Assembly (NCBI RefSeq): GCF_016132445.1
Contig: NZ_CP046056.1
Span: forward strand, 2,542,501 to 2,606,500
Direction: 5' to 3'
DNA: 64,000 nt
Source of the DNA: Venatoribacter cucullus
GTDB taxonomy: Bacteria; Pseudomonadota; Gammaproteobacteria; Pseudomonadales; Oceanobacteraceae
Below, one piece after another: positions 37,032 to 45,744 of this stretch. The position numbers and the translations under genes are program-made. A model generated the notes under the pieces. It had not been told where the DNA came from. It did no database searches and saw only the letters and a program-made list of their open reading frames with translations. Within the stretch, counting starts at the first letter, position 1. Each line of letters opens with the position of its first letter.

Positions 37032-37044
37032 GCGGAACGATAAT

Positions 37045-37869
37045 ATGACAACTTTAAGTTTTGAATTTTTCCCGACCAAAACCGACGAAGGTACAGGCAA
37101 CCTGCTGAAAGTGCGCGATGAACTGGCGCCTTTTAATCCGGAGTTTTTTTCGGTGACTTACGGTGCCGGCGGTTCTACCCGCGACCGCACTTTTGCCATT
37201 GTAAAAGCCATTCAGGAACGAGGCATTGCCGCTGCCCCGCACTTGTCCTGCGTGGGCGACAGCAAAACCGATCTGCGCGACCTGCTTACCCGCTATAAAG
37301 AACTGGGCATTAACCGCATCGTTACCCTGCGCGGCGACCTGCCCAGCGGCTCTGGCCTGGCCAGCAGCGAACTGCGCTACGCCAACGAACTGGTGGAATT
37401 TATCCGGGAAGAAACCGGCGACCACTTCACCCTGGAAGTGGCGGCTTACCCGGAAATGCACCCGCAAGCGACCAGCTTTGAAAAAGACCTGCAGAACTTT
37501 GTCCGCAAAGTAAAAGCCGGTGCCGACAGCGCCATTACCCAGTACTTTTTCAACGCCGACAGCTACTTCCACTTTGTTGACCGTGTACGGGCCATGGGCG
37601 TGGATATTCCGATTATCCCGGGCATTATGCCGATTACTAACTACAGCAAGCTGGCGCGCTTTTCCGACAGCTGTGGTGCTGAAATTCCGCGCTGGATCCG
37701 CAAGCAGCTGGAAGCCTACGGCGACGACAGCGACAGCATCGTGAAGTTTGGCGAAGAAGTGGTGACCGATATGTGCCGTCGTCTGCTGGATGGCGGCGCA
37801 CCGGGGCTGCATTTCTATACGCTGAACCAGTCTAAACCCAGCCTGGCGGTGTGGAAAAATCTGATCTGA
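37045..37869 (+). CDS. metF: Methylenetetrahydrofolate reductase
   Basis: FAD enzyme that reduces 5,10-methylene-THF to 5-methyl-THF for homocysteine methylation; 274 aa, slightly shorter than the 296 of E. coli. Blocks include LSFEFFPTKTDEG at the N-terminus, TYGAGGSTRDRT, RIVTLRGDLP near residue 95, and a C-terminal GAPGLHFYTLNQS. It completes the SAM cycle with ahcY and metK, and is the last gene before the polysaccharide island. Only a weak GGAA precedes the ATG. Confidence 0.96.
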   Translation: MTTLSFEFFPTKTDEGTGNLLKVRDELAPFNPEFFSVTYGAGGSTRDRTFAIVKAIQERGIAAAPHLSCVGDSKTDLRDLLTRYKELGINRIVTLRGDLPSGSGLASSELRYANELVEFIREETGDHFTLEVAAYPEMHPQATSFEKDLQNFVRKVKAGADSAITQYFFNADSYFHFVDRVRAMGVDIPIIPGIMPITNYSKLARFSDSCGAEIPRWIRKQLEAYGDDSDSIVKFGEEVVTDMCRRLLDGGAPGLHFYTLNQSKPSLAVWKNLI

Positions 37870-37873
37870 TGGG

Positions 37874-37911
37874 TGCGGCATACCTCTACCGGTATGCTGC
37901 GCACTTCTTTA
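37874..37911 (+). terminator. Probable terminator after metF
   Basis: Stem TGCGGCATACC / GGTATGCTGCGCA with a six-base loop and one mismatch, followed by CTTCTTT. It starts five bases after the metF stop. The T-tract is imperfect. Confidence 0.65.
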
Positions 37912-37962
37912 CAATACCTGCTGGTCGTTTACAGTAGCCCTTGTTACGGCGGCAGGTTATTC

Positions 37963-38169
37963 ATGAAGATTCTGTTACAAACCCCAACCGCTATTCCGCC
38001 TTATAAATATGGCGGAACCAATCGGGTTGTCTGGAGCCTGGGTAAAGAACTGGTCAAGCAGGGCCATGATGTCACCTTTCTGGCACCAGTAGGATCAACC
38101 TGCGCATTTGCGCCGGTTGTGCACTTCACAACGGATATACCTTTGCAGCAGCAGATTCCGGATGGTTAG
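37963..38169 (+). pseudogene. 5' remnant of a GT4-type glycosyltransferase
   Basis: Only 68 codons remain of what would be a protein of some 350 residues. The start MKILLQTPTAIPPYKYGGT, followed by VVWSLGKELVKQGHDVTFLA, is the usual N-terminal Rossmann half of a GT4 glycosyltransferase. Translation stops at IPDG, where a full protein would go on to its VVHFH-type strand. The bases after the stop show no continuation in any frame. Base composition is GC-rich like the backbone up to the break and AT-rich immediately after, so the break marks a recombination junction. A short expressed peptide cannot be excluded, as an AGG precedes the ATG. Confidence 0.8.
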
Positions 38170-38317
38170 TCTTAAACCAACACGTAGACAACTGCCGTTA
38201 AGTAAATAAATGATCGATATATGTACTACAAAACAGATAAAAACTGATCCATTTGATACTTTCAAATCTTAGTTTCAAATAGTATGAACATCATTCACCA
38301 TTAGAAAAGGAAGAATC

Positions 38318-39763
38318 ATGATCCCGGTAATTATGGCTGGAGGCTCTGGAACTCGGTTATGGCCATTGTCACGAACTTCTTTTCCAAAACAATTCTTAAA
38401 TCTCAACGGCGTCGATACCATGCTGCAAAGTACAGTATCCAGGCTAGACGGACTTCCAGTTGATGAACCCATTGTTATTTGCAATACCGAACATCGTTTT
38501 TTAGTTGCAGAACAGCTTCGACAAATACAAAAAAAAGCCAGCATCTTACTGGAACCCATTGGAAGAAATACTGCACCAGCCATCGCACTGGCCGCATTAC
38601 ACGCCTTACGCAACAATAAAGATCACAACCCAGTTTTGTTAATTTTAGCTGCAGATCACATTATAAATGATGGTGATGCATTCCGAGCCGCCGTAAAAAA
38701 GTTATTACCTGAAGTAGAAAATGGAAAATTTGGAACACTGGGTATTGTTCCAACAGAAGCTGCAACTGGTTATGGTTATATTAAAGCGAATACAACATCA
38801 ACAGACGAATTATCTGATGTTGAACAGTTTGTTGAAAAACCTGACCTGAAAACAGCCCAGGAGTATCTAAAAGAAGGCGGGTACTTTTGGAATAGCGGAA
38901 TATTCATGGTTCGTGCAGACCGGTACCTAGAAGCACTAAAAGAATACCGCCCAGATATTTTCAACATCTGCCAGCTTGCCATTGAAACAACAACAACCGA
39001 TTGTGACTTTATCAGAGTTAATGAGGAAGTTTTTTCAAAATGCGCTGATGAATCCATTGATTACGCCATAATGGAACCTTTATCACAAATATCCGGTGAT
39101 TCTCAAATTGTCGTTTCACCTCTAATTGCCGGCTGGAATGATATTGGAAGCTGGTCGGCATTATGGGAGATTGGCAACAAAGACAATGATGGCAATGTAA
39201 TAATGACGGGAAATTCAACCAGCAAAAATGACATTATAATGAAGAACAGCCAAAACTGTCTGGTATCGGCTAATCACAAGCTGGTTGCAACTATTGGCAT
39301 TAAAGATTTAGTTATTGTGGACACACCCGATGCTATCTTAGTGGCTGATAGATCAATGGTTCAGGATGTTAAATCCATCGTGGCGGAATTAAAAAAACGC
39401 GAAAGAACAGAACATTATAGTCACCGAGAAGTCTATCGACCCTGGGGAAAATACGACTCCATCGATAATGGTGAACGCTACCAAGTAAAACGAATTACCG
39501 TTAATCCAGGAGCCAAGCTCTCACTACAAATGCATCATCATAGAGCAGAGCACTGGATTGTCGTTTCAGGAACGGCAAAAGTCACAAATGGAGAAAAAAC
39601 GTTTATAGTTACAGAAAATCAGTCGACTTATATTCCTATTGGCCAGATTCACTGCTTGGAAAATCCAGGGGTAATACCGCTGGAAATGGTGGAAGTACAA
39701 TCTGGTTCATATTTAGGAGAAGACGACATTGTTCGCCTGAAAGATCAATACGGTCGAACCTGA
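38318..39763 (+). CDS. manC: Mannose-1-phosphate guanylyltransferase/mannose-6-phosphate isomerase
   Basis: Bifunctional type II enzyme of 481 aa that makes GDP-mannose and can isomerise fructose-6-phosphate. The N-terminal pyrophosphorylase has IMAGGSGTRLWPLSR and FPKQFL, and FVEKPD near residue 170. The C-terminal cupin isomerase domain (from about residue 365) starts with RPWGKYDSI and contains QMHHHRAEHWIVVSG. AAGGAAG precedes the ATG. It is first of the plus-strand group with manB, so the pair supplies GDP-mannose for the island's glycan. Confidence 0.95.
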   Translation: MIPVIMAGGSGTRLWPLSRTSFPKQFLNLNGVDTMLQSTVSRLDGLPVDEPIVICNTEHRFLVAEQLRQIQKKASILLEPIGRNTAPAIALAALHALRNNKDHNPVLLILAADHIINDGDAFRAAVKKLLPEVENGKFGTLGIVPTEAATGYGYIKANTTSTDELSDVEQFVEKPDLKTAQEYLKEGGYFWNSGIFMVRADRYLEALKEYRPDIFNICQLAIETTTTDCDFIRVNEEVFSKCADESIDYAIMEPLSQISGDSQIVVSPLIAGWNDIGSWSALWEIGNKDNDGNVIMTGNSTSKNDIIMKNSQNCLVSANHKLVATIGIKDLVIVDTPDAILVADRSMVQDVKSIVAELKKRERTEHYSHREVYRPWGKYDSIDNGERYQVKRITVNPGAKLSLQMHHHRAEHWIVVSGTAKVTNGEKTFIVTENQSTYIPIGQIHCLENPGVIPLEMVEVQSGSYLGEDDIVRLKDQYGRT

Positions 39764-39785
39764 GTTGTTACCAATGAGTAAAAAT

Positions 39786-41156
39786 ATGACAACACTCACA
39801 TGCTTCAAGGCCTATGACATCCGCGGTCGTCTATATGAAGAATTAAACACTGAGATTGCATATCGAATTGGCCGCGCATATGCTCAGTTTTTAAATGCCA
39901 GAAAAATTGCCATTGGTGGCGACATCAGATCGACAAGTGAAGAACTAAAAGAAGCACTTGCAAATGGTATTATGGATGCAGGTTGTGACGTCATTGATTT
40001 AGGCATGACGGGTACAGAGCATGTTTATTTTGCTTCATTTCACATGGACGTTGATGGAGGCATTGAAGTTACTGCCAGTCATAATCCAATAGATTTTAAT
40101 GGGATGAAGCTGGTAAAACGCAATGCTCAGCCGGTTAGCGGGGACAGCGGACTAAAAGATATCCAGAAGATTGCTGAAAGTAGTTCATTTAAAAATATTA
40201 AGAATAGAGGAACACTTACTAAACTTGATCTGATGGATGATTATATAAATCACATCCTAAGCTACATTCGTCTGGAAAATATCAAACCAATAAAATTAGT
40301 TGTGAATGCAGGAAATGGTTCCGCTGGACCTACCCTAGATGCTCTGGAGGAAATGTTTCATAGAAAGAAAATTCCTGTTGAATTTGTAAAGATACATCAC
40401 ACCCCAGATCCAACTTTTCCAAATGGTATCCCCAACCCTCTATTACCAGAAAATCGTTCAGCAACTTCAGATGCCGTGAGAACTTACAAGGCAGATATTG
40501 GGGTTGCTTGGGATGGTGATTTTGATCGTTGTTTTCTTTTTGATGAAAATGGAGATTTTATTGAAGGTTATTACATTGTTGGATTACTAGCGGAAGCTTT
40601 CCTCAAAAAAAAATCCGGGGAAAAAATCATTCATGACCCACGACTAACATGGAATACTATCGACATCGTAGAAAAGAATAATGGTATTTGCATACAGTCG
40701 AAAACCGGCCATGCCTTTATAAAAGAACGAATGCGTCTTGAAAATGCGGTCTACGGCGGAGAAATGAGTGCTCACCACTATTTTCGTGATTTTTCATATT
40801 GCGACAGCGGTATGATTCCGTGGCTACTAATTATCGAGCTGATCTCTGTTACCAACACCCCTCTATCTTCGATGGTACGCGAACGCATGCAAGCTTTTCC
40901 ATGTAGTGGAGAAATCAATTTTAAAGTTCACAATACAGATTCTGTTATAAACGCAGTAAAGAGCCACTACAAATACCTTAATCCAGTTGAGGACTATACT
41001 GATGGGCTTAGTTTAGAGTTCGACAGCTGGCGCTTAAACATACGGTCATCCAATACTGAACCTTTATTAAGGCTTAATGTAGAAAGCAAGAATAATGATC
41101 AGTTAGTTAAGGACGCTGTACACACCATTAAGCGAATTATTAAAAATTGCATGTAA
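39786..41156 (+). CDS. manB: Phosphomannomutase
   Basis: Interconverts mannose-6-phosphate and mannose-1-phosphate; 456 aa from the chosen start, the same length as E. coli CpsG. The phosphoserine loop is EVTASHNPIDFNG near residue 96, the metal loop is WDGDFDRCFLFD near residue 241, the sugar loop is GGEMSAHHYFRD, and the phosphate site is RSSNTEP. I start at the second ATG, reading MTTLTCFKAYDIRG, because this aligns with the family start; an ATG four codons earlier (39774) is equally possible. It follows manC by about 20 bases. Confidence 0.94.
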   Translation: MTTLTCFKAYDIRGRLYEELNTEIAYRIGRAYAQFLNARKIAIGGDIRSTSEELKEALANGIMDAGCDVIDLGMTGTEHVYFASFHMDVDGGIEVTASHNPIDFNGMKLVKRNAQPVSGDSGLKDIQKIAESSSFKNIKNRGTLTKLDLMDDYINHILSYIRLENIKPIKLVVNAGNGSAGPTLDALEEMFHRKKIPVEFVKIHHTPDPTFPNGIPNPLLPENRSATSDAVRTYKADIGVAWDGDFDRCFLFDENGDFIEGYYIVGLLAEAFLKKKSGEKIIHDPRLTWNTIDIVEKNNGICIQSKTGHAFIKERMRLENAVYGGEMSAHHYFRDFSYCDSGMIPWLLIIELISVTNTPLSSMVRERMQAFPCSGEINFKVHNTDSVINAVKSHYKYLNPVEDYTDGLSLEFDSWRLNIRSSNTEPLLRLNVESKNNDQLVKDAVHTIKRIIKNCM

Positions 41157-41183
41157 AGCTTTATTTAATTCAGGAGACTAGCG

Positions 41184-42104
41184 ATGTCAATTAGTGCGGT
41201 TTTACCATTAAAAGCCACAGGAAGCTATGGCGCTGACGACCTCAATCGTGCGCATATTCTTTTTAAATCATTAACAATTTTCGCTGAACCAAATCTTTTC
41301 TCAGAGTTTTATGTTGTTGTCCCGGATGACGAAGTTATTTTGGTAAAAGAGACTTTTTCTCGCTGGAATACACTACCAATCATTGTCATTCCTGAAAGTC
41401 AATTACTACCAGAACTTAAAAACTATCCAAAAATGCGAGGCTGGCGAAAGCAACAACTAATCAAAATTGCTGCATCCAAACTTATCAGTTCTGATTTTTA
41501 TCTTACATTTGATGCTGACATTGTTGCTTTACGAAAATTTTCCGAGAAAGATCTTATTGTAAGTGGCAAGGCAATTCTTCAGTACGAGCCAAGAAATCGC
41601 CATCCTAAATGGTGGAAAGCATCTGCACGTCTTTTAAAAACATCACACAAAATCGGTGATAAAACTCGTGGAATGAGCGTAACACCAGCAATACTGGCCA
41701 CCAAAATCTGCCAAAAATTGATGACTGATATTCAAAGCCAAAGTAAAAAGTACACCTGGGCTGAAATAATTTGCAACCTGCACATTCCTTCAAACCCAAG
41801 AAATTGGTGGATTGGAAATTACCTGAAATTAAAATGGACTGAATATTCGTTATATTATTTATGCTCACAAAAGCATGATTTATTTGACCGATATCATATT
41901 GAAGCAGGTACAGACTCATTACCACAACTATTGTTTGTTAACGACACTTTAGATTATGACAACTGGGATCCAGCTAACAGCTTCATCGACACCAATCCGG
42001 GATTATTTTGCATTATTGGCAGCAAAACAGCCACCAATCCCAAAAATGTCTGGGAAAAAATATATCCATTCCTCTCGCCAGATGATCCGCATCTTCTTCA
42101 ATAA
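41184..42104 (+). CDS. DUF6492-like putative glycosyltransferase
   Basis: Protein of 306 aa resembling the DUF6492 group of GT-A-fold proteins. It opens with a strand pattern (ISAVLPLKA). It has MRGWRKQQLIKIAASKLI and a DxD-like FDADIVAL near residue 112, where a nucleotide-sugar metal site is expected. Trp-rich segments follow. There is no signal peptide or membrane helix. It ends at a bidirectional terminator. Donor and acceptor are unknown; the manC-manB neighbours make GDP-mannose a possible donor. Confidence 0.75.
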   Translation: MSISAVLPLKATGSYGADDLNRAHILFKSLTIFAEPNLFSEFYVVVPDDEVILVKETFSRWNTLPIIVIPESQLLPELKNYPKMRGWRKQQLIKIAASKLISSDFYLTFDADIVALRKFSEKDLIVSGKAILQYEPRNRHPKWWKASARLLKTSHKIGDKTRGMSVTPAILATKICQKLMTDIQSQSKKYTWAEIICNLHIPSNPRNWWIGNYLKLKWTEYSLYYLCSQKHDLFDRYHIEAGTDSLPQLLFVNDTLDYDNWDPANSFIDTNPGLFCIIGSKTATNPKNVWEKIYPFLSPDDPHLLQ

Positions 42105-42127
42105 AAAAACCGCTCCTGCGGTTTTTT
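42104..42127. terminator. Bidirectional terminator between convergent island genes
   Basis: AAAAAACCGC-TCCT-GCGGTTTTTT is a symmetrical stem with A and T tracts at its ends, so it can act on both strands. The stop codon of the minus-strand glycosyltransferase overlaps its edge. Confidence 0.9.
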
Positions 42128-42884
42128 ATTGTTGGTTAAACTCAAATAGTTTAGCTTCTTTTAAAAACGCATACATAGAATCTACGCATGAGTAAACCAG
42201 CCCACGAATACCAGACAAGAACATTCGCTTAAAAAAATAAACCTTAATAAAATTCATCGGAAATATTAACATTAACTTCAAAATCGAGGCTTTCTTGCCA
42301 TGATCATATTTATCCAATGCCTTTAGGGTTGAATATCTATTTTGCTTAAGCATCAAGGTCTCAGTTGAATTGTAACCATAATGTTTCACCAGGCCAGAAA
42401 TACTTCCAACTTTGGCTGATTTATTTAGGATCAGGTTTTCATGTACTTTCCTATCATGTGGATATCTAGCCACATGTTTTTTAAAAAGCCTTACAATAGA
42501 TCTTTTTGAAGAGTAACGAGACATCGGTTTATTCCAGAAAAGATCTTCAAAGTGAAGCCTGTATGCCTCGAAATCATTGCTTACAACTGATTTTCTAATA
42601 CTCTCAACAACAGCTTCATTCAGAACCTCATCACCATCAATATTAACAACCCATTCGTTTTTACATAAAGACATGGCATATTCTTTTTGCTTAGAAAACC
42701 CCATCCAATCCTTATGAAAAACTTTTGCTCCATTTTTCTTAGCAATATCAACTGTTGAATCTGTACTGCCAGAGTCTACAAGAATGATCTCATCAAATTG
42801 CTTCAATGGTTCCAGAACTTCCTGGAGATGCTCAGCTTCATTTAATGTCACCAGGTAAACACTTACAGGAATGTTTCTCTCCAC
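42126..42884 (-). CDS. Glycosyltransferase family 2, LPS-core beta-glucosyltransferase-like
   Basis: GT-A-fold glycosyltransferase of 252 aa, similar to the WaaE/KdtX group. It has VYLVTLNEAEHLQEVLEPL at the N-terminus, ILVDSGSTDSTVDIA near residue 35, and the metal motif NIDGDEVL near residue 82. It ends in a basic amphipathic region and a possible membrane-associated helix (about residues 200-235). The start is GTG with GGAG 8 nt upstream. The upstream GT4 gene would end 15 bases before it if its internal stop were absent. Probable role in core or O-chain assembly at the inner face of the membrane. Confidence 0.88.
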   Translation of the reverse strand: MERNIPVSVYLVTLNEAEHLQEVLEPLKQFDEIILVDSGSTDSTVDIAKKNGAKVFHKDWMGFSKQKEYAMSLCKNEWVVNIDGDEVLNEAVVESIRKSVVSNDFEAYRLHFEDLFWNKPMSRYSSKRSIVRLFKKHVARYPHDRKVHENLILNKSAKVGSISGLVKHYGYNSTETLMLKQNRYSTLKALDKYDHGKKASILKLMLIFPMNFIKVYFFKRMFLSGIRGLVYSCVDSMYAFLKEAKLFEFNQQ

Positions 42885-42959
42885 GGCGAATACTCCAATT
42901 CAAATAATTTCTAGCCATTTCTTCATGACACTATCGATATCATATTGAGCAACCATTCT

Positions 42960-43979
42960 TTATGCTGAAATAGACATTTCAGAATAGTCATAATCATCCA
43001 TATGTATTAAATGCAAGATACCCTTGCTGAGTTCAAAAACATTATCGGGCTCTATCAGAAGACCATTCTGACCGTTAGAGATCATTTCCGATGGGCCAGT
43101 TGGACAATCAAAGGCTACTACAGGAAGGCCGAACTGCTGGGCCTCCAAAAGAACCATAGGAAAGCCTTCATAGCGCGAACTAAGACAATATATTGATGCT
43201 GAGGAATAATGATCATCAATTGTCTTTGTTGCTGGCTCAAAAACCACCCTTTTATTTAATTGATTATCCTCAACATATTTCTTGAGTATATTCTCTTGAC
43301 TACCACTTCCTACAATTTTCAACACCCAATCATTATTAACATTACACACCAGCTTCCAAGCCTTCAGGAGAAGATCGAATCCTTTTTGATCCTCTAGTCG
43401 GCCTACTGATAATACAGTTTTATTTTTTTTACTTGGTTTGGATTGAACAAGCTTTTTTTCTACTGGATTTGGTATGGGAAAAATTGAAGAATTGATTTCT
43501 TTTAGCCCCTTCCGCCAGTAATCAGCATCTGTATGTGTCAGCGTCACGACTACATCAGAGTATTTAGCTGCCAACTTTCTACCGAGCCCACGTCGTTTCG
43601 TAGAGGACCTCGAATTAAAATTAAAATGTTCCCAAGCAATTTTTTTTACGTTCAACCCCATGCAAGCCGTGGCAACATAACGAAACAAAGTAGTGTCAAC
43701 AACAACCAAGGTTTCAAACTCCCCATTCCTTACTATTCGCCTAAGCTTCCATGCGACGGTGAGGAAATGCCGAGTAAATGAAACTCTTTTTTTTAACGGA
43801 AATAAACTGATAACCTTAACTTTTTCATCTAATTTAAAATACGGATGATCACCTTGCACTAAACTCAGAAATGTCACATCAAATCCAAGTGATGCAAACT
43901 TACTGGCTATAATACTAGAAACGCACTCTGTGCCCCCAGTACTATTAAGATTAGTGATACAAAACAAAATCTTCTTCAA
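42960..43979 (-). CDS. Glycosyltransferase family 4, C-terminus cut by an in-frame stop
   Basis: GT-B-fold glycosyltransferase of 339 aa. The N-terminal domain opens ILFCITNLNSTGGTE. The donor domain has VLSVGRLEDQKGFDLLLKAW near residue 190 and the conserved SSRYEGFPMVLLEAQQFGLPVVAFD near residue 270 (glutamates of the EX7E motif present). It ends SEMSISA at TAA (42960-42962). Reading on past this stop in the same frame gives RMVAQYDIDSVMKKWLEII and then TGA at 42900, which looks like the ordinary C-terminal helix of this family. So the gene appears to have lost its last 19-20 residues by a single base change, or is a true shorter form. The start overlaps the ligase stop as ATGA. Confidence 0.88.
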   Translation of the reverse strand: MKKILFCITNLNSTGGTECVSSIIASKFASLGFDVTFLSLVQGDHPYFKLDEKVKVISLFPLKKRVSFTRHFLTVAWKLRRIVRNGEFETLVVVDTTLFRYVATACMGLNVKKIAWEHFNFNSRSSTKRRGLGRKLAAKYSDVVVTLTHTDADYWRKGLKEINSSIFPIPNPVEKKLVQSKPSKKNKTVLSVGRLEDQKGFDLLLKAWKLVCNVNNDWVLKIVGSGSQENILKKYVEDNQLNKRVVFEPATKTIDDHYSSASIYCLSSRYEGFPMVLLEAQQFGLPVVAFDCPTGPSEMISNGQNGLLIEPDNVFELSKGILHLIHMDDYDYSEMSISA

Positions 43980-45229
43980 GAAAGACCCCTAACATTATAT
44001 TCATACATGGCATTATCATCAGAATCAAAGGTCAAAAGCATCACTATCAAAAATGAATAAATCATGACTCCGTTATTATGCGCAAAGAAAACCTGCGTAA
44101 TACCAAAATCAATATAAGAAAAAACCAAAACCAGTCCAGCAACAGCTTTCGGAGAGCCTGGATTTCGTCTTAACATCCGATAAAAAATCAACGCAGGAAT
44201 AAAATACAGAGCAAACAGACTGAGAATTCCTATCAGTCCTCTTCGGGCGCCAGCATCTAGAATCTCATTGTGTGAGTGACTGACGATGGATGGTGCAATA
44301 GCTCCCTCTTTACGTAACTCAGCTATGCGAGCCTCATAGCCAGAGCGCCCCATACCCCATAAAGGGCTTTCTGATATAACAATCATACTTCCACGCCATA
44401 GTTCAAAGCGGGTTCCGGTCGAAGTGCTACTCACTCCTTCAGAATACACTTCAATATCATGAAAAATCTCAAGAACACGCCCCTGCACCCCAGTGGCTGG
44501 TAAAAAATATATTGTCGTCAATAAGAGTGTGACGGATAAAACCACTACGGTAATGATTCTTTTTGACACAACCCCAAAGTATTGCTGGCCAATAAAAAAC
44601 AATATCAACGGCAAGCCGATCCAGCCTCCTCTGCTCCCGGAAAGGAATGATGCAACAATACCCAGCAAGAATCCTATACTCATTACTGCAATCCATAACG
44701 ACCTGAATTGCTGTTTGTGCATTGCCCAACGTATTCCAACCAGACACAGCAATCCGAATAGCATGGAGATATTTCCGAACTGAATAGCATTGGTAAAGCC
44801 ATCAGCTCTGGGCACTCCTATAATCACTCGCTCATACAGCGCTATTGTACCGGCGGCAACAGCAGCAAAAGCGATACCAGACCAGAATGCTGTTTCCCTG
44901 GGTGGATATTTCAGGAAATAGAAAATGACGAATATTGCAGCAATAAACCGAAACGGTTTGTCATGCTCTCTCAGTGCCTGATCATGCCAGAAAACCTCCA
45001 GATGCCAGAGCAGTGAAAAAACCAAAAAGGTAGCGATGATTTTTTTAATGTCATCTGTTGTTTCAAAGAAACGCCTATTGGAGATTACAACGTATATTCC
45101 TGCTAAAAACATGATAATTGCCGGATAAACATACCCGGATGGATAAGTCAGAGACAGAGCGAAAAAAAGAAATACCAGCACGGACGAAATATTGTCTGAA
45201 AGAAAGGACATCCTGATGAATCGGGCCAA
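43976..45229 (-). CDS. O-antigen ligase/polymerase family membrane protein (Wzy_C/WaaL-like)
   Basis: Polytopic membrane protein of about 417 aa with 10-12 helices. The Wzy_C region has SGSRGGWIGLPLILFF near residue 205. A large periplasmic loop contains STGTRFELWRGS, GMGRSGYEA and the key SHSHNEILDAGARRGLIG near residue 300, as in ligases that transfer glycans from undecaprenyl carriers to lipid A core. The start is unsure: TTG at 45229 has AAGGG at 8 nt, TTG at 45235 is too close to it, and ATG at 45211 has AGGA directly adjacent. It is the first gene of the minus-strand group. Ligase and polymerase cannot be separated by sequence alone. Confidence 0.85.
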   Translation of the reverse strand: MARFIRMSFLSDNISSVLVFLFFALSLTYPSGYVYPAIIMFLAGIYVVISNRRFFETTDDIKKIIATFLVFSLLWHLEVFWHDQALREHDKPFRFIAAIFVIFYFLKYPPRETAFWSGIAFAAVAAGTIALYERVIIGVPRADGFTNAIQFGNISMLFGLLCLVGIRWAMHKQQFRSLWIAVMSIGFLLGIVASFLSGSRGGWIGLPLILFFIGQQYFGVVSKRIITVVVLSVTLLLTTIYFLPATGVQGRVLEIFHDIEVYSEGVSSTSTGTRFELWRGSMIVISESPLWGMGRSGYEARIAELRKEGAIAPSIVSHSHNEILDAGARRGLIGILSLFALYFIPALIFYRMLRRNPGSPKAVAGLVLVFSYIDFGITQVFFAHNNGVMIYSFLIVMLLTFDSDDNAMYEYNVRGLS

Positions 45230-45264
45230 AATCAAATCCCTTAAATTTTAACAGGGTTAAAAAA

Positions 45265-45744
45265 TCAAATAGTTGCCAGCAAAGCTTCTTCCACTTTATC
45301 CAGATCCGGAATCATGGCCGGGTCCTGCCCCAGCGTTACCGCGCGCGCATCGTAACCGCCCATATTCATGGCGTCCACATCCTGTATATCTTTTTCGTGG
45401 ATGTGTACCAGTTTAGGAATACCCTGAATCAACAGGGCATAGAAAGGCATTTTCTTATTCGCACCGACACCGTTAATAATGGCAAAGCGGGCATTGGGGT
45501 TCGGGGCCGGGGCGGTCTGGCGGTTGAGCATTTCGTAGCACACCACAGGAACGGTGACGCCGCGCCAGTCAATACGGCCCAGAATCCAGTCCACGCTGGA
45601 GGCGGTGGTCAGCAGGTGTGAGAACGGAATAATCTCAGCCACCGACACGTTAGGCAGCAGCAGCTGTTTGTCTTTCAGCGGAATCAGCAGGCAATCCACC
45701 TGGTCTGGTGCGGCCGGTAAGGTTTTAGTGAGCGATTGATTCAT
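45265..45744 (-). CDS. chpC: CheW-like adaptor ChpC
   Basis: CheW-domain protein of 159 aa, last gene of the Pil-Chp cluster. The domain runs from about residue 18 (CLLIPLKDKQLLLPNVSVAEII) with WILGRIDWRGVTVPVVCYE as its core. It would link receptors or localisation factors to the ChpA kinase. I chose the ATG at 45744 reading MNQSLTKT, which lies inside the 3' end of chpB (20-base overlap) with GGAT about 9 nt upstream; the frame extends to 45771. It is directly downstream of the polysaccharide island. Confidence 0.92.
   Translation of the reverse strand: MNQSLTKTLPAAPDQVDCLLIPLKDKQLLLPNVSVAEIIPFSHLLTTASSVDWILGRIDWRGVTVPVVCYEMLNRQTAPAPNPNARFAIINGVGANKKMPFYALLIQGIPKLVHIHEKDIQDVDAMNMGGYDARAVTLGQDPAMIPDLDKVEEALLATI

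Larger units (their letters stand above)
38170..45240. other. AT-rich surface polysaccharide island
   Basis: From the broken glycosyltransferase to just before chpC, sequence and codon third positions turn visibly AT-rich compared with both flanks. All six genes serve sugar nucleotide supply or glycan assembly, in two convergent groups. The first 148 bases (38170-38317) are non-coding and AT-rich and presumably hold the manC promoter; I see no convincing -35/-10 pair. No integrase, transposase, tRNA or flanking direct repeat was found, so homologous exchange of a cassette is more likely than site-specific insertion. Confidence 0.7.

Noticed and set aside
38170-45240. Prophage or integrative element
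   Set aside because: No integrase, phage genes, tRNA target or terminal repeats; every gene is for glycan assembly.
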